64,000 nucleotides of DNA from Endocalyx cinctus (lineage: Eukaryota; Ascomycota; Sordariomycetes; Amphisphaeriales; Apiosporaceae). Below, one piece after another: positions 11,501 through 25,000 of the stretch. The notes beneath the pieces were generated by a model that saw only the letters and a list, made by a program, of their open reading frames with translations, searched no databases and was not told where the DNA came from. The stretch's first letter is position 1. The number at the start of each line of letters is the position of its first letter. The stretch covers positions 310,001 to 374,000 of the forward strand of contig BCKC01000004.1 of assembly GCA_001600455.1 (NCBI GenBank), given 5' to 3'. Made by a program: the position numbers and the translations under genes.

Positions 11501-12357
11501 ATCTTTTGCCAAATTTACTCTAAGATCAACAATATGACTTCTTAGAAAGTCCTAAATAAATACTAAGACGTACGCTTTCGCATTTCGACTTACCCGTAAC
11601 TATGATCACGCTGATCGGGACTCGTCATTTCGGACCATGTCAAATTACAATAGATATATACATATTATACGCTCATCATTCCTCAGTTTATTCCTAGTCC
11701 TTTAAAAATCAAGTAAACAAAAGACTTAGATTATTTATAAACGGCTATCCGGTAACGACATGCGGTATAAATAACCGCTTAGCTTTCGTCTTGCCCTGTA
11801 ATAATGCTCGCTCTTAGTTCTAGTTTTTCGAATGTTAAATTTTGTTATCTTATTTATTAACAAGATGACTATTTCTAGGCCTGGCTTGGCAGTTATTATA
11901 TTGTCTTTGTCCAAACTATCGTTACGTTCCGTCCTCGAGCCTATGACTATTGATCTATGCCCTGGTTATTAAGAGTGGTTCACCTAACCATTCAGCGCCA
12001 AGGGAGGTCATCGGGGGGCCGAGGTTGGCGCGAACCCGTCTTTGGGCTCCTCTTAAACGGATGTGAACTACGGGATCAAAAACTCCAACACATAATAAAA
12101 TAGTCGGCTACGAACACAGGCGAAAAAGCTTGGTCGGGTCAGGCTTGACCTTTACTTTAATTATATATGAATTTCTACATTCTGTCGCTTAACATGATTA
12201 TTCCCGGACTCCATGCTATTTGCCCGCTTCGCAGGGCGCATATCTGCTTTATCAAAGTCGATAACCATAACTCGACCCAGTTCAGCATTCCAAAGCATAT
12301 TAACATATCTTAAATCTCCATATTTAAATAATATGGGTAATAGTATCTTAGGATAAT

Positions 12358-13455
12358 CTACCTATGTGAACGTCTTGTAAAAAATACACACCGGGATACC
12401 GGCATTATTCTTAATAAGATATAATGCCATAACGAATGGACAGCCATAGTTAACAGCCTTCCCCTCCACTCGGCGCCTTTCTCGACCACAGCTGCTATAG
12501 GAGTATACGGCTCGAACAGGCTTACATGATGGGATAAAAATAACACACTATCGCCCGCATTCATTCAGCAAGAACGTTCAAGCATCTTTTGCTGTCTCGA
12601 CGTGCTTCGCTTGGGTTTGATAGAGGCCTCGAACCTCCCCACCTCTCCAGGGCAGAACCCCTTCAGGTCTTTGGAAGACGCCCACACATACTCAACCGGG
12701 TCGCAATTTACTCGGACGTAGTACTGCATCACATATCTGGAGCTGATGATTTCGACGTCCTCGGGCTGTACGTTGCGATTCAACCCAATCTGATCCTGCC
12801 AAAAGCGCATGTTCTCTGTAGTTCTTCGGATGGGTGCAGCTCTGTCATCGCTGTCGTCGCTCGTTGTGGATTCCGCCGCATCCTTCGCGGTTGTTTGTAT
12901 TCTCCTGTGCTTTGGTGGGCGAGGTGCGTCTGACTCGTCGGAGCTTTTAACATCCTGACCTTGCTGGGATGGAGGGGCGAGTGCGGTGGAGGCTTCGACC
13001 GAGATAGCGGGCTCTCCTCCGCTATCTTCTCTCTCGCTATCTTCTATACTTTGCAGCAGCGTGTCTCTCGGCTCTGCTGCTGGGGACGATGCTTTCCTCT
13101 TCGCCTCTCCTACACTTGGAGGCCCGTCCATGTCTTCCTCATCCATTATGCCGCCCCATTCAGACTCAGACCCAGACTCATCCGAGATCAAGACGATGGG
13201 AGTTTCTATTCGGTCGCCAGAAATGGCCCCCGAAGGTGAATCCGCAGACGCAGTTGGAAGATTATGATTCTTGTCACCTTCAAATTCTCGCTCGTAGGTA
13301 TCGTCACTGTCAGCCGTCTTCTTTGGGGCAACTGCCGGACTGGTGGATTTTGGATGGATGAGTTTCGGTTTTTGGGTAGGTTTTAGTTGGATGAGCTGCC
13401 TCGGTTTTTAGTAGCTTCGTCTTTCACGATGCGAGCGTCTCTTTTTGGAAGCCAT
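12358..13455 (-). pseudogene. Acidic/Ser-rich nuclear-type protein with premature stop(s)
   Basis: A minus-strand frame starts at ATG 13455 (MASKKRRSHRERR, strongly basic), meets TAA at 13408-13410 (codon 16), and then stays open for about 280 codons to TGA at 12565-12567; the same frame reopens at once to 12358. The middle is low-complexity, rich in Ser, Asp and Glu with basic patches (KHRR, KAKRKAS-like) typical of disordered nuclear proteins. The end (from about NMRFWQDQIGLNRN) is more ordered and might be a small fold. TAA would be CAA before a C-to-T change in a CpA context, and TGA could have been CGA or TGG, both consistent with RIP. A 32-nt candidate intron across the first stop breaks the frame. 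Family unknown. Confidence 0.5.
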
Positions 13456-15604
13456 TATGGGGTTGATCGAAGACGTCTGTACGGAGGAGGTAGGGCGAAT
13501 ACTGCGTATAGGTGCTATATCATAATAATTATAATATAAAAAAGTAAAAGATAGATAATATCTAGGTTAAGAAGGGGCAGTTCAATTGGAGAGGGCATTC
13601 ATCAAGGACGCGGCGTTTATTTACCGTCATTTCGAATAATGGGGCGTGAATCACCGATAGTTCTTCGGCCATGTCGTGGCGACGAAGGTGTATTCCACGG
13701 CCATCGTAGATATCCTCTTGCCACAGGCCGCTGTGGAAAAACTTTTATTTCATGCAATATAGCACGATAATGATCACGGTATTGTTTATATAATTATGTG
13801 TCCCTCGCCGGTGTCTCCATCGCCTCCGATCCGCGATACCGACGCCCCTTCGCGGACGACGTCTTAACTAGTAAAAACGGAAATTCTAACGTACATATGG
13901 CTCGTGCATATATTAAATGTGAATAGTACGTACTATAGGATAAGATAAAGTACGATTAGGTAAGCCATAATATGTATGACATACTTGATTAGATGATATT
14001 TTCTCGTAACTGCTATGCGAGCTATACCAGGGATTAAGACAGCCGGTGCCCTTCCATTAGCGACTAATCGACCTCAACGCTAAAATATCACTAGCACCCG
14101 TGAAAGCTGCCCATAATAAGTTTTTGACATGTCACGTAGTAGTCCCAGAAAACGGAATAACGATAAGTATGTGAACGACAATGATTATATACCTCGAATT
14201 TCAAGGTTAAAAGACTGTGATTACCTGTAATTATTACAGGAGATTAGGCTCATGTCCTAGTTAACACTACCTCACGATTTCCATTTAATATTTTATATTT
14301 TCATAACCATTATATCGTTAGATGCTATCGTAGAGATCGGGTTACACCCTATAGTACCGTAATGAAGTCGGATAAATCTATTTAAGTAGTGATTTCAAAG
14401 CTCACAGTTCGCGGCTACGATTCAGGCGGCATTCAGCGAGTACTGGGAAGATGCTGACAAGTGCGCCAAGACTGCAAAGTAATCAGTTATTCCCCGTATT
14501 CCATCAATTAAAGTATTCAGCAAAGTAGGTTGTAGACACTAATGCAGGTCTCATCGGAAGTCCATGACAGCGGACTTATCCGTGCTACAGGCTAGTGCTA
14601 CTGTATTGTGATACCTTGGCAGAGATAATCGTGGGTAAGGGGACTTGTTCGAGACGCTAGAAAATGAAAAGTCTAAGTTTTTAAGATGATGTGGTTTTTT
14701 TCTTGTGCTTCAAAATTGATCCAGAGAAAAAAACCTTAGTAAGCCGTCCTCAAGACTTGTCTGTAACATCAATGCTGTTGGTTCAACGGGTCGACTTGGT
14801 GGGGAAGTGCCGGTTGGTTCCTAGCTGCATCGCGACTAACTTACGCTGGCGCAATATGACGTTGAGTATTAAAATCTAAGACATGCCAATATACTCTGGG
14901 ACGAAGAGTTAAGTTATCGACTTTGATAGGCCGCTGCTATCTAACGGGCGGTAGACCGGCTCATGATCAGCGAGGGGACTTTTTAAGGGTCTCTACGGCA
15001 TGCACAGAGCCGCTATCCGATGCGCTGGAACCTAAATGTCACACGTGGCTATATACACTTGCCTTACTTAAATTTTAATTATGCAGACCCGCGCACTACG
15101 AAAACTACCTGGAATTTAATTCAGATCCTGATGCTCTCACATGGAAGCTCAGAACCTGTCTTCATTAGAAAGAGACTAATAGCTAGCAGTGAAAGGAAAA
15201 ATATACCAAATCCAAGTCATCTCCACAGTAATTATGCTAGTTACTTCATCCATTGCGCCAAGTAATTGCATGTAAATAACGTCCGGCCGAACGAAGCGAA
15301 GCAAAAAATAAAGTTATTAGTTAGACATAAAACATGGCGTCTTTTTCACATTCTCATGAATATTTACGAGGCTAACATCCGGAGCCTGAGACGATGCACC
15401 TCCGGCACCTGTTCCAACCGAACTCATGTCCGAGAGCTTATTTACTTGCTTATCCTTACAAGGTAACAGGTTTGTTAAATCTTTAAGCGGCAGTCTACTA
15501 TAATACTTGGCATACATCATCCCATATGCCATCCAGATCACCGATCCAGATTTTGGAAAATCCCTATTGAAGGGCTAGGAATAATCGACCGGGATAACCG
15601 TCAG
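13456..15604. other. Mostly AT-rich; no firm gene
   Basis: No family match. A minus-strand frame at 15317-15541 (74 codons, with a Gly/Ser/Ala-rich middle) has coding-like codon use but no recognisable domain. The FAD-binding half of the oxidase whose tail starts the next gene is not found here, so that gene appears cut off near 15560-15605. Confidence 0.45.
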
Positions 15605-17253
15605 CGAAGCTCCAAGGTGGAGGAGTATACTTGAAAACCATCGGTGCGGCAGACGTTGCCGGCAGGTTGCTGACCGCTCTCGCGACTCGTCCCACGCCAC
15701 TCTGCTACCTCCACCTGCTGCATAGTGGCGCGGCGGCCAGTGACGTTGCCGCCGATGCTACTGCTTTTGGGTGTCGAGACTGGGAGTTCGCCTGCGTGGT
15801 GACAGGTGTCTGGCCCCGCGACCAAGACGGAACCGAGTTTGCTCGAGCCGCTGTGCGGTGGGTTTATAAGGCCGTTGAGGACCTGCTGCCTCGGAGTAGC
15901 GGAGTTTACGGTGCTGATCTCGGGCCGGATCCCAGAGACGCCGCGCTAGCGGTAAAGGCTTTTGGACCGAACCAGCAGCGCCTGACCCGTCTTAAACGGA
16001 TCTTAGATCCACACAGCGTGCTGCCTTACGCCTGCCCACTACCGTTCTCGAAAGCACAGGCACCGGTGGGACGACAGAAGCTCATTGTTCTTGTGACGGG
16101 CGAAAGCTGCGCCGGAAAGGATTACTGCGCCAACGTCTGGGCCTCCGTCTTCGCCCGACACAATAATCTCACGGTACGTGTAGTAAGCATTAGCGAAGCG
16201 ACAAAGCGAGAATACGCGACGGATACCGGCGCCGACCTAGACCGTCTTCTTTCGGATCGCGCGTATAAGGAGCAACATCGGCCGGCGCTGACGGCTTTTT
16301 TCCAGGACCAAGTGAGCCGACGACCTCGACTGCCGGAGGAGCATTTTCTGAACGTGACACACGATGCTAATGATGTGGACGTACTGTTAATCACGGGGAT
16401 GAGAGACGAAGCGCCGATTGTGGCCTTCTCACACTTGGTGTCGGCTAGCAGACTGCTCGACGTTCGTGTTAGAGCTAGCAAAGCGACGCGGGGAGTCCGT
16501 GGGGGGTGTCAAAGTGGTGATGGCAGTGAAGACGATGGCAACGAGGAATATGCGGGTACTGGCCAATACTACCGTCCCAGTCTTATATTTAACAACGAAA
16601 CGACTGGAAATACAGAGGCAATAATAAGTTTTGTCGAACAGCACTTACTCCCCTTCTTCCACGAGGACCTGCGGCGGCTGGCTGATATGGTGCGTGTCGT
16701 GCCCAACTTCCCACGCCCGGGCATCGACTTCCACCACGTGCTCGGTATCTCTCAGCAGCCCGGTGGGCTGTCCCTGTGCACGTCCTTACTACAGACGCAC
16801 TTTCTCGGCGATTGGGCTAAGGTGTCGGCGGTGGCAGCTTGTGAGGCCGGTGGCTTCATCTACGCTTCGTCGCTGGCGTCGCGGGTAGATATTCCCTTAG
16901 TGTTAATTCGGGAAGCGGGGAAGCTCCCGCCGCCTACCGTTTTGGTGTTCAAGTCGCCGTCGTATATCTCATCGCCTGGGGACGGTGATTCAAGAGGGGA
17001 GAAGAGGGTCGAGATGGAGCGAGATTTATTATCTAAAAGTGCTTCGGTGGTCGTCGTGGACGACGTGCTCGCTACGGGGAAAACGCTTTGTGCGGTGCTA
17101 CGGCTGTTGATAAGCGAGGTAGGAATTGGGCCCGAGGATGTGAGCGTCTTGGTCGTTGCTGAGTTCCCTTTTCATAGAGGGAGGGATCTGCTAAGGAAGA
17201 GTGGGTTTGGTAAGGTCATTGTCCAGAGTCTTTTGGTTTTTGATGGTGCTTAA
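15605..17253 (+). CDS. Fusion: FAD-oxidase (BBE) tail, phosphomevalonate-kinase-like domain, adenine phosphoribosyltransferase
   Basis: A continuous GC-rich frame to TAA at 17253; numbering is from 15631. Residues 1-130 match the C-terminal half of berberine-bridge-type FAD oxidases (DATAFGCRDW, VVTGVWP, then FGPNQQRLTRLKRILDP). Residues about 152-345 resemble animal-type phosphomevalonate kinase: P-loop GESCAGKD at 157-164, KREYATDTGADLDRLL, YKEQHR and an RDEAPIVAF segment. Residues about 351-540 are APRT-like: VPNFPRPGIDF, a PRPP-binding loop VVVVDDVLATGKT at 473-485 and a LIREAGKLP segment. The FAD-binding half is absent: no ATG precedes the oxidase part, an in-frame TAA lies at 15595, and a possible acceptor cag ends at 15604. 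Either upstream exons are missing or the 5' end was lost. A role in purine or cytokinin-like nucleotide salvage or a secondary pathway is only a guess. Confidence 0.75.
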
Positions 17254-19007
17254 AGGGAAAAGGATGCATATATTTCGGATAAAGTGAGCGAGTTGATCGT
17301 TTAGTTTCGTTAGTCTTATTGGACGTTTCGTAACCCCACGAGATTTTTCAATGCGAGGCACCCGCGGGACCTGGACTAATGGTAGCAAAAGGCATTGTAA
17401 AAGCCGAGGTAGAAAATAATCAGCCATAGGTGTGGCAGCAAGAGTGGAGGATATAAAGGTAAGGTAGAGGGCTAGGTTTAAACAAGCTTATTTGAACTTC
17501 TAGCACGAGCTAATTGCGGAGGTGGTTGGTGCGCCAATGCCTGAGGCAACCAATTAGTCAGTTGTGATGTACCCTACTTGTTAGATAGCTCCCACGTGCT
17601 AATACTAATAACTATATTTTCTATCTATTTCCCGTTTCCCGCCCAGTATATATTCGATGATTGCCTTCGTTCTTATTTGAAAATAACAGTAGTTGCTAAG
17701 TATAATCGGTTTCTTCGTCATATAAATAAACGTAACTAACAGCGATAAAATAAATAAAACCCGAATTCCGTTATTATTTCCACAAAGAACTCCAGCAAGC
17801 CGGCGAAGCGAGCCATGGTCGAAAGCGCCATACTAGGCTGGAATTAATCCTGTTAGAGCGAGAAAGGCAACGATCTGTCTGCCAACGTGAGGAATGGATC
17901 GGCATCTGACGCTAGCGTCACACACGTAATAAATATGGATATTGTCGTAATTTTCAGAGCTGCAAGATAAGCGCTGTCCACCTTAGCCGGACGCAAATGA
18001 CAAGGGAGCGTCATATAGCATCAGGGGACACGGATCAAGGTGTGGAACAGACGCGTTATCTCGCTCTCTCGGCCACTAGGGAATCTCTCAAAGCTAACGC
18101 ACCTCGATCGAACTCGAGCCTGTGGAATTAATTTTTAACGTGGCGCGACTGCAACCTCGCCTAATTAATTGCGCATATAACCATGGCAGTTCTTCTTCAC
18201 GATCCAAATTACTCGTATTAACGACGTCGAAAACTCCTTGGCCTGCACTCTGGGTTACGCATGGGGATCTGATCGGGATGGGTCCCATCGCAGAATGCAA
18301 GGTAAACGCTATACTTCATGATGTGATAGTCTCGTGATTCCTATTCTTCACCCGAAGCCCAGGAGAGCTACGGCGGGTACCCAAATTAGACTGGACGCCA
18401 TAGTGATGACGGAATTCTCAGTTCTTACCTCATTGTTTTCTTTGCGGATCGAACCATTTCTTTTTCGAGAGGTCTGCTTGCATCTTGAACCGCTTTTCGC
18501 AGGTATTTTCTGTATCATATTTCCCCGAGTTTTTAGGTGCATCATCGACGACTCGAGCGGGGAGTATTAGATGGGGATGAAGTTGCTGTACTAGCACATG
18601 GTCAACTGGACGCAATGACCGGATGCCAAAGTCCTCGCTCCTTTCGACAATAAAATCGACGGTTACGCCACTGCTCGGCTCGCTAGGAGGAAGCGAGGTG
18701 ACGGCTTCCGAGCGATTAATGTCAATGCATAGGTGCCCAATATAGCAGCGACCTTTCGGCTCCCCCCGCGTTCTTATGTAGAGGCTGAAATGACGAAAGT
18801 GGTCTGTGAGAAGAGCGCGGAGACGTCTCCGTGTTATGTTGCGAGAAATGACAGAAAAGGTCCCGCTATTCCTGGTCTTTTAACCCCTAACATTGCATCC
18901 TAGGCTTCCTTCAATTAGTGCGCAATTTCTGTTCGCATGATTTAAAATATTTTAACCAAATTGCATCAACGCAATACAGTTCGCCTCTGATTATATAAAT
19001 TCACGAA
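17254..19007. other. Intergenic; no firm gene
   Basis: AT-rich with a few open frames of 60-80 codons (for example 18122-18337 plus, 18334-18570 plus, 18348-18545 minus) that lie across one another and match nothing I know. The last few hundred bases presumably carry the promoter of the giant gene that starts at 19008; I cannot assign a TATA box with confidence. Confidence 0.5.
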
Positions 19008-22000
19008 ATGGACTTGCTTCACGCGGTTTTTAATCACCTCGTGCTGCCCCCCCGGGTACCCGGAAGACAAGATGCCGATATCAACCTCGTATCACAGGAA
19101 GTGTTATCACGTATCATCACCGCCTGCGATGCTATCGATGCCCTCGTGGACGAGCCTTGGTCTGAGGCCTTCCAGCTCCTCCGGGTCTCCCTTAAAGCCT
19201 GCCAGGCCCTCAATACAGGCCGCCTCGACAAGTCGACGATGATGGAGCACTTTGGTCAGCTTCGGTCGAACCATATGCTTATCCTTCACGTGAACGAACA
19301 AAACGCGGCTCTCCTTATCCGTCGCGACGATAGGTTAGTATAGTCCTCGAGAACGCGCCTATTAACGAATCCTCCTGCTCACCAGTCCGTCTAGCGATAA
19401 TCGGCAGCGCATTATCTTCGAAGCGCTCGAGATATCCGCTATTTCCCAGCAAGTCCTCGATGCGGGTAATACCTTACAGTGGGACTTCCCCGCCCGCTCG
19501 GCTCAGATTTCACTTACCGACTTCGCCGACGAGACGTTCCAAGAGAGCCTGTCCAATTTCCTTGAACAGGCTAGCATGGAATCTTTGTATAATCTCCAAG
19601 CTTCGACTCGCAAGGCTAACGCCTCCGTGGTCGAGACCAGAGACACCACCGACCCGGCCTTGATTACACAAATGCTAATGCCGCTTCTCGAGGCTATAGG
19701 CGGTCGCTTTAAATCCCCTGTGCTCCGGAAGAATGTACGAGACGAGGTAAACATCGAACTGGCTGATTTGCCCTGGCGCCGACTTCCCTTCTGGCTGGTC
19801 CTGCGTGTTGCGGCCCAGCGGCAACTTTGCCTCGCACTCGGCAACGAGCGGGGACGCGTCGGCTATAAATTCCTCATGAGCCTTGTGCTCGCGGAGCTTC
19901 TGAAGGATTCTGCGGGAAACCTTAGTCCGGAGCTGGTCACTACCCTCCGCGCTAAGTTATGCCGTCGCATGGCCAAGCTAGAAATGGACAGGAAAGCCCT
20001 GAATCCTGTGCAGGCTGGCGTCTGCGAGTCCTTATTTATCCGAATTAGTCCTATTGTTAGGGGTACTATCGAGAACGCAGCCTCCCAGGTCGAAGAAGCA
20101 TGGGCAGCTTTCAAGCAGGCAACAGCCCGGCAGATACCGAAGCTTTCCCCGTACGCATCAGACCATACCCTCAAGCTCTCCCTCCCAAATAGTGGCGGAT
20201 ATCTCGACAACATTCTATATAGCCAGCCCCCACATCAAGCAAGCTACGCATCGGCTCAGCTTCCTCAACCCCTCGATAAGGCCATTAGCCAGTCTCAAAC
20301 TTTCACTAATCATATTTTCCTTCTCGCAGAAATGGAAACGCGTGCACGCGATGATCGCCGGCTCGACCCAGATGTCTCGTGTGATTTTAAGGCCTGCTGC
20401 ATTCGGCTTGCCGCGCAAATAGACGATATATTTACTAAAGTTGGCACAACGTACGACTCTAATCCGGAGCTTATGAGCGCCATGATCCTTGCTCTATTTA
20501 GCTTGTGGGTTCAGCTTGACGAGTGCGCCGCTGCGGCATGCCCCCTCCTGCTCGACTATCGACCTGCCTTTGAGCCCGAGCTTCTCGACGTACTGCAACT
20601 CCCTACAATGTCTGATATGCGCCGTCTCCAGGAAATGCAAACGTATTTAGACCGGCGACGGTCTGAATGTCGCTATAGCACAATATTGGACAAAATCGAC
20701 AAAAATTCCCTAGCGGTACGCTATGTCGCTCACTCAGACGATATGGAATCCCTTGGCGTGTGTATCCAGACCGCGTCCGACCAAAAGTGTGAAGCGAAGG
20801 AAATAGAGTGGAGGAAGGCATGCGAGGAGTACGACAAACATACAAAAGGAATCTCGGAAGAAACGTGCCGTTGTTCTTGGAACGGTCATCTGCGTATTGT
20901 GAGCGGATGTGATAAATGCTGGCACTGGCGCACTCGGAATCGCATGAAGATTCAAATTCGAGAAGCTTTCCTCCCCAAGAAAAACCCGGCTAAGGCCGCT
21001 GTGATATTTGAACTGGGCATCCCCACCTACCTGTCTGCCTATCGGAATGCTACTTGGCGGATCTTGAGCGTCTTGGCACACCCAAGCCGTCCCGCCCATC
21101 CTTCCAAGCCTGAGATCCTGCTCAAAGACTGTAAACCGCTTCAAAGATATATGACGGCCGATACAAGGGGCGTTTCCTTGGCGTCAGAAATCAAATGCTT
21201 TGATCAAACCCACTACAGATTTAACGAGGGCGGTAAGGTCCCACTCTCTCGCGTGGTATTACCCCTAGCAGCGAACTTCAAGCTCTATGACAACGCGTTG
21301 GGCCTCTGGGTTGAAGATCTCCGGAAACCCTTGACGTTTCAGCACCTATGTGGCATTCACGTCCCTCGGGGACTTCAAACCACCATCCTGCCGGCATGTA
21401 AACACCCTCCCACTAGCCCCGATGGGCCTTCATCCTACGAGGTCCAGGCCAACCAGAATGAGTGTCCACCGGACATGTCGGTTCACGAATTCTCGGCGTA
21501 CCAGAAACTTCTCGCCGGCAAGGTGCGGCGTTGGCCCAACATTTTGGTTGAGATGAGCTCGTCGAACCTGAATTTCAGCAGCGAGGACACAATACACGTT
21601 ATATGTCAGCTTGCCGTCCAGGCTGGCCCGCAACTACCAGGTAGGGTATTTCGAGCTGTTCATGCCGCGTTTGAGGAACCTGCTTTTCGCGAACGCTTGG
21701 CAGAAGTGGTGGAAAACCGCCTACACTCCATTCAGACAAACTGGCGAGAGCATAATTGCATGGAGCTGCTCATCACGCTCAGCTTACGGCTCTTCTGTCT
21801 ATCGTTCGGCGATTCGAAGATCCGTGCTAGATCACTTCTCAAGGCGATACGAGACGCCACCCTAGATTGGACCACGGGCCTTCGAAAGGAAGTAAGCGCC
21901 GCCGTCGAGGCCGATGCAGCGCAGCGGGCGGCGACTTATGGATTCTGGGCCGCTTTACTATGTCGCCGAACTTTTGCCATCTATGTCGAACCCCATCAGG

Positions 22001-25000
22001 CCATAGACGCAGAAGACCTCGCCATCTGGACTCAGGCATCCGTAGCTCTGCAGGAGAGCTTGTTAATGGACATTAGCAAACTGCCGCAAGATCTTCAAAA
22101 CATGCTCATTCGCGACACCAAGATGACGTACCATATACGATCTGTTTTAGAAAATGGCGTAAGATGCAATCCTGCCAGTGTTAGCATTGGGATTGGAAAG
22201 AGCTGGTCTAATTCAGCCGATGACCTTTCCGAAAACTTTTCTGCGTGGGAATTTCTCCCCGCACCTCACGACCGCTGGGTTTTTGCCACTATTATTGAAA
22301 GCTGGCAAGGCCGCAGTTTCAGCCAGGTTATTCATTATAACATCATTGAGGGGCACCTGCTGGTGAACGGCAAGCCACGAGGCAAGCTGCCTCTCGAGAT
22401 TCGTGACGACCCATCCGTGAAGATGATATTTGAGAATCGACACCTCTTAACATATCCGTCTTCTCTCCCCGGGATGTCGCATCGGCTCGTGAATTGCGTG
22501 GATGATCAGGAGGTGCATTTTGGCATGCGGAACGGGAAAGTTGTCATTCGCACCCTGACAAGGAATGGTCTGTTTGAGTTCGTGCCCGGAGATATTTTCA
22601 CCGGCCCAGACAGCTTTGACTTGCCCGCAGAGTTGGTCGATAAGTGCGTTCATTGGCTTAACCTGGGCACAAGGTGTCTGGAGATCCGTCGGATCCCGAA
22701 AATTTGGGTCAAACGGCCGCGTGACTGGGAGATCGATATTCCGGGTCGCACCGCCTACCGTGCTAACGTCACACTTGTTGATCCCCAGTCGACCGTATTT
22801 TCCCAGGTTGCGGGCATCCTGCGACATTTTGAGGAGTCGAAAAAACTAACAATATACCAACCTCAGAGGGGCCGAATGTGTGTAGAACTACGCAACCTAG
22901 GGCTTTCATTCTACGTCAACTATACCGGTATGCTCGAGTGTCGGCAACTGAAAGCAGAAATCGATCGGGATCAGGACGCCGGAACATGGTACGGCCTCCA
23001 AAGCAAAATCGTCCTCCGTGATATGATCTCGGGCCAGCGAAGCGTTCTTGTCCCTCTCGGAGGGGTGAAGTACAAACGGAGGGGTATGCATGTCGACGTC
23101 CGTATAGACAGTGCCCAGGACTATGGACGATACACGATTGACGACATCTTGGGTCGGCTTTCCTGCCCGCCCGAGCCTCGCCTCGTATACATGAAAGCCC
23201 TATGCCATGCTGTCACGTCTTTCTGTCTTCCAGATACTTTAACGAGCCGGACAGGTACGGAAGAAGCATTTTCTGTCCTCCGATCCGGTGCTGCTCAGCC
23301 TTGGGTCCCGCTGGGAAGTTCCACGCATCCCATCTTAAAGACGCTACAGTCGCTGCCGCCGCGGAGAGAGTATTATCCGGCCCAGATCAAACGCCTGCAG
23401 AAGGTATCGTGGAATGAACATCTTACTACAACTATCCAGCACGATGGGTACGAGTCCATAGTCCGTAATATCGCGCAGAAATCTGCTCGGCTCAATAAAC
23501 TTGCTGTTATCGCGGCAGATATTACCTTCGAAGATCCGACGCATCTCCGCCGACGTGGCGAAACTCGCCGCGTCCTATACGAACGTCCAACCGCGGATAC
23601 GACTGATTTGGTTACTTCGAGCGTGGTTTATACCCCTCGTGACGGCAAAGCGACACGGCGAGCCGCTGATGTCTACGAGATAAGCCACCTGGTTCAGACG
23701 CGCTGTTCCCGTTTCAGCATGCATACCTCATTAACGTCCATTCTTGAGTCTAGTCAAGTTATTGGCGGTTTCCACTGCGAAGATGGCCCGCTCCCCGACC
23801 GAGGGCCGCTTATCAGTCAAATCGAGGAGCCTATCAACGAACAGTGGGGGGATCTCGTCAATTTTTGTCGCCTTGCAGACGACACAGCCCCTATATTATT
23901 CCGCCTCGGGCTTTTAGCTTTCTACCCCAAGAATAATATGGATGCTATCCGCGCACTTGCTGCATTTTCTGCCGTGGATGATCTCCGCATGTTGCATCCT
24001 CCTCCTTACAGCAATTTTGTGGGATTTAAGTCACGCGAGCGACCCTCTGTACAGCTCTTGGAACAGCTGATCGTTTCGGCCTATCCTGCTTTTACCCCAA
24101 GGGTTCGTCGTGGAAATGAACGACGAGATAAGGCTGGGCGGAATGCTGAAGAACACCTAGATCTGTGCGAAGAAGATGCCCGGAAGTTTGCCCATCACGT
24201 CTATCAGCAGTGGCCGATCCGGGCTGATCAGATATCAACCCTAAATTTAGAGACCGAGGTTATCGATATTCCATTAGCCCTAGATAAGATAAGCTCCGAG
24301 TGGGAACGCAGACGGGAGAACCAAGAGCTGGAGGTCTATGTCCGGCAAGTACAGATGATCCTAGATACGCTTAACAGTGTACATATTGTTGCACCGCCAG
24401 AATGGACAGAAACAGATCCGGTATTTGTGATCACAAGGCGGTTGGAAGTTATTCCGTCCGTCTCTCGAGATCTAGTGAATAAGGTCGGACCCGATCTAGA
24501 ATCTCTACACCCTGATGTCCTAGTTGGACACGAAACTACGCAGAGACGGAACGAGTCGTCTGTATCGGTCGGTAACACAGTTCCGAAAGAAATCCCAGAG
24601 CTTGAGAAGATCCTTAACAGCTTCGCAAGCTCCAAAAATACTTTACGCTGCCAATATGGCGGCGACCTTCTTGAAAGCTTGGCAGCACTCAAATCCAACG
24701 CCCAGAAGGTTGTCTCCAAGATTCCAGTCCCAGCACTGGAGTCTACTATCCGCGCTATAGAACAGACGCGCCAAGTGATAACTCTTTGGCACGAAAAATT
24801 GTCCGCTGCGTTTGACGCAAACGACCAACGCTCTACGTGGCTACGGCTCGGTACTGTTTGGCCGTGTTCGGCGCCTACCTCGTTTCTTGAAACATTGCGA
24901 TCTAGTTCACACCATGAATTCGGTCCCGGTATGAAGGAGGCGCTAGTACTATACGGACTGAATATCACGATCCTACAGCGCCTCTACCGTATACGTCATG

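Larger units (their letters stand above)
10370..12357. other. AT-rich gene-free region with two long T tracts
   Basis: No supported gene. It contains two long poly-T runs, annotated separately. A 73-codon frame at 10712-10933 (plus) has no recognisable feature. A stretch near 11397-11435 (gtgtgcgggg...acaggacagcac) vaguely resembles the inverted-repeat block at 6597 and may be a diverged copy. Confidence 0.5.

Noticed and set aside
13393..13424. A 32-nt intron (gtgaaa...ggcag) that would remove the TAA at 13408
   Set aside because: It is shorter than known fungal introns and removal shifts the frame out of the long downstream reading frame.
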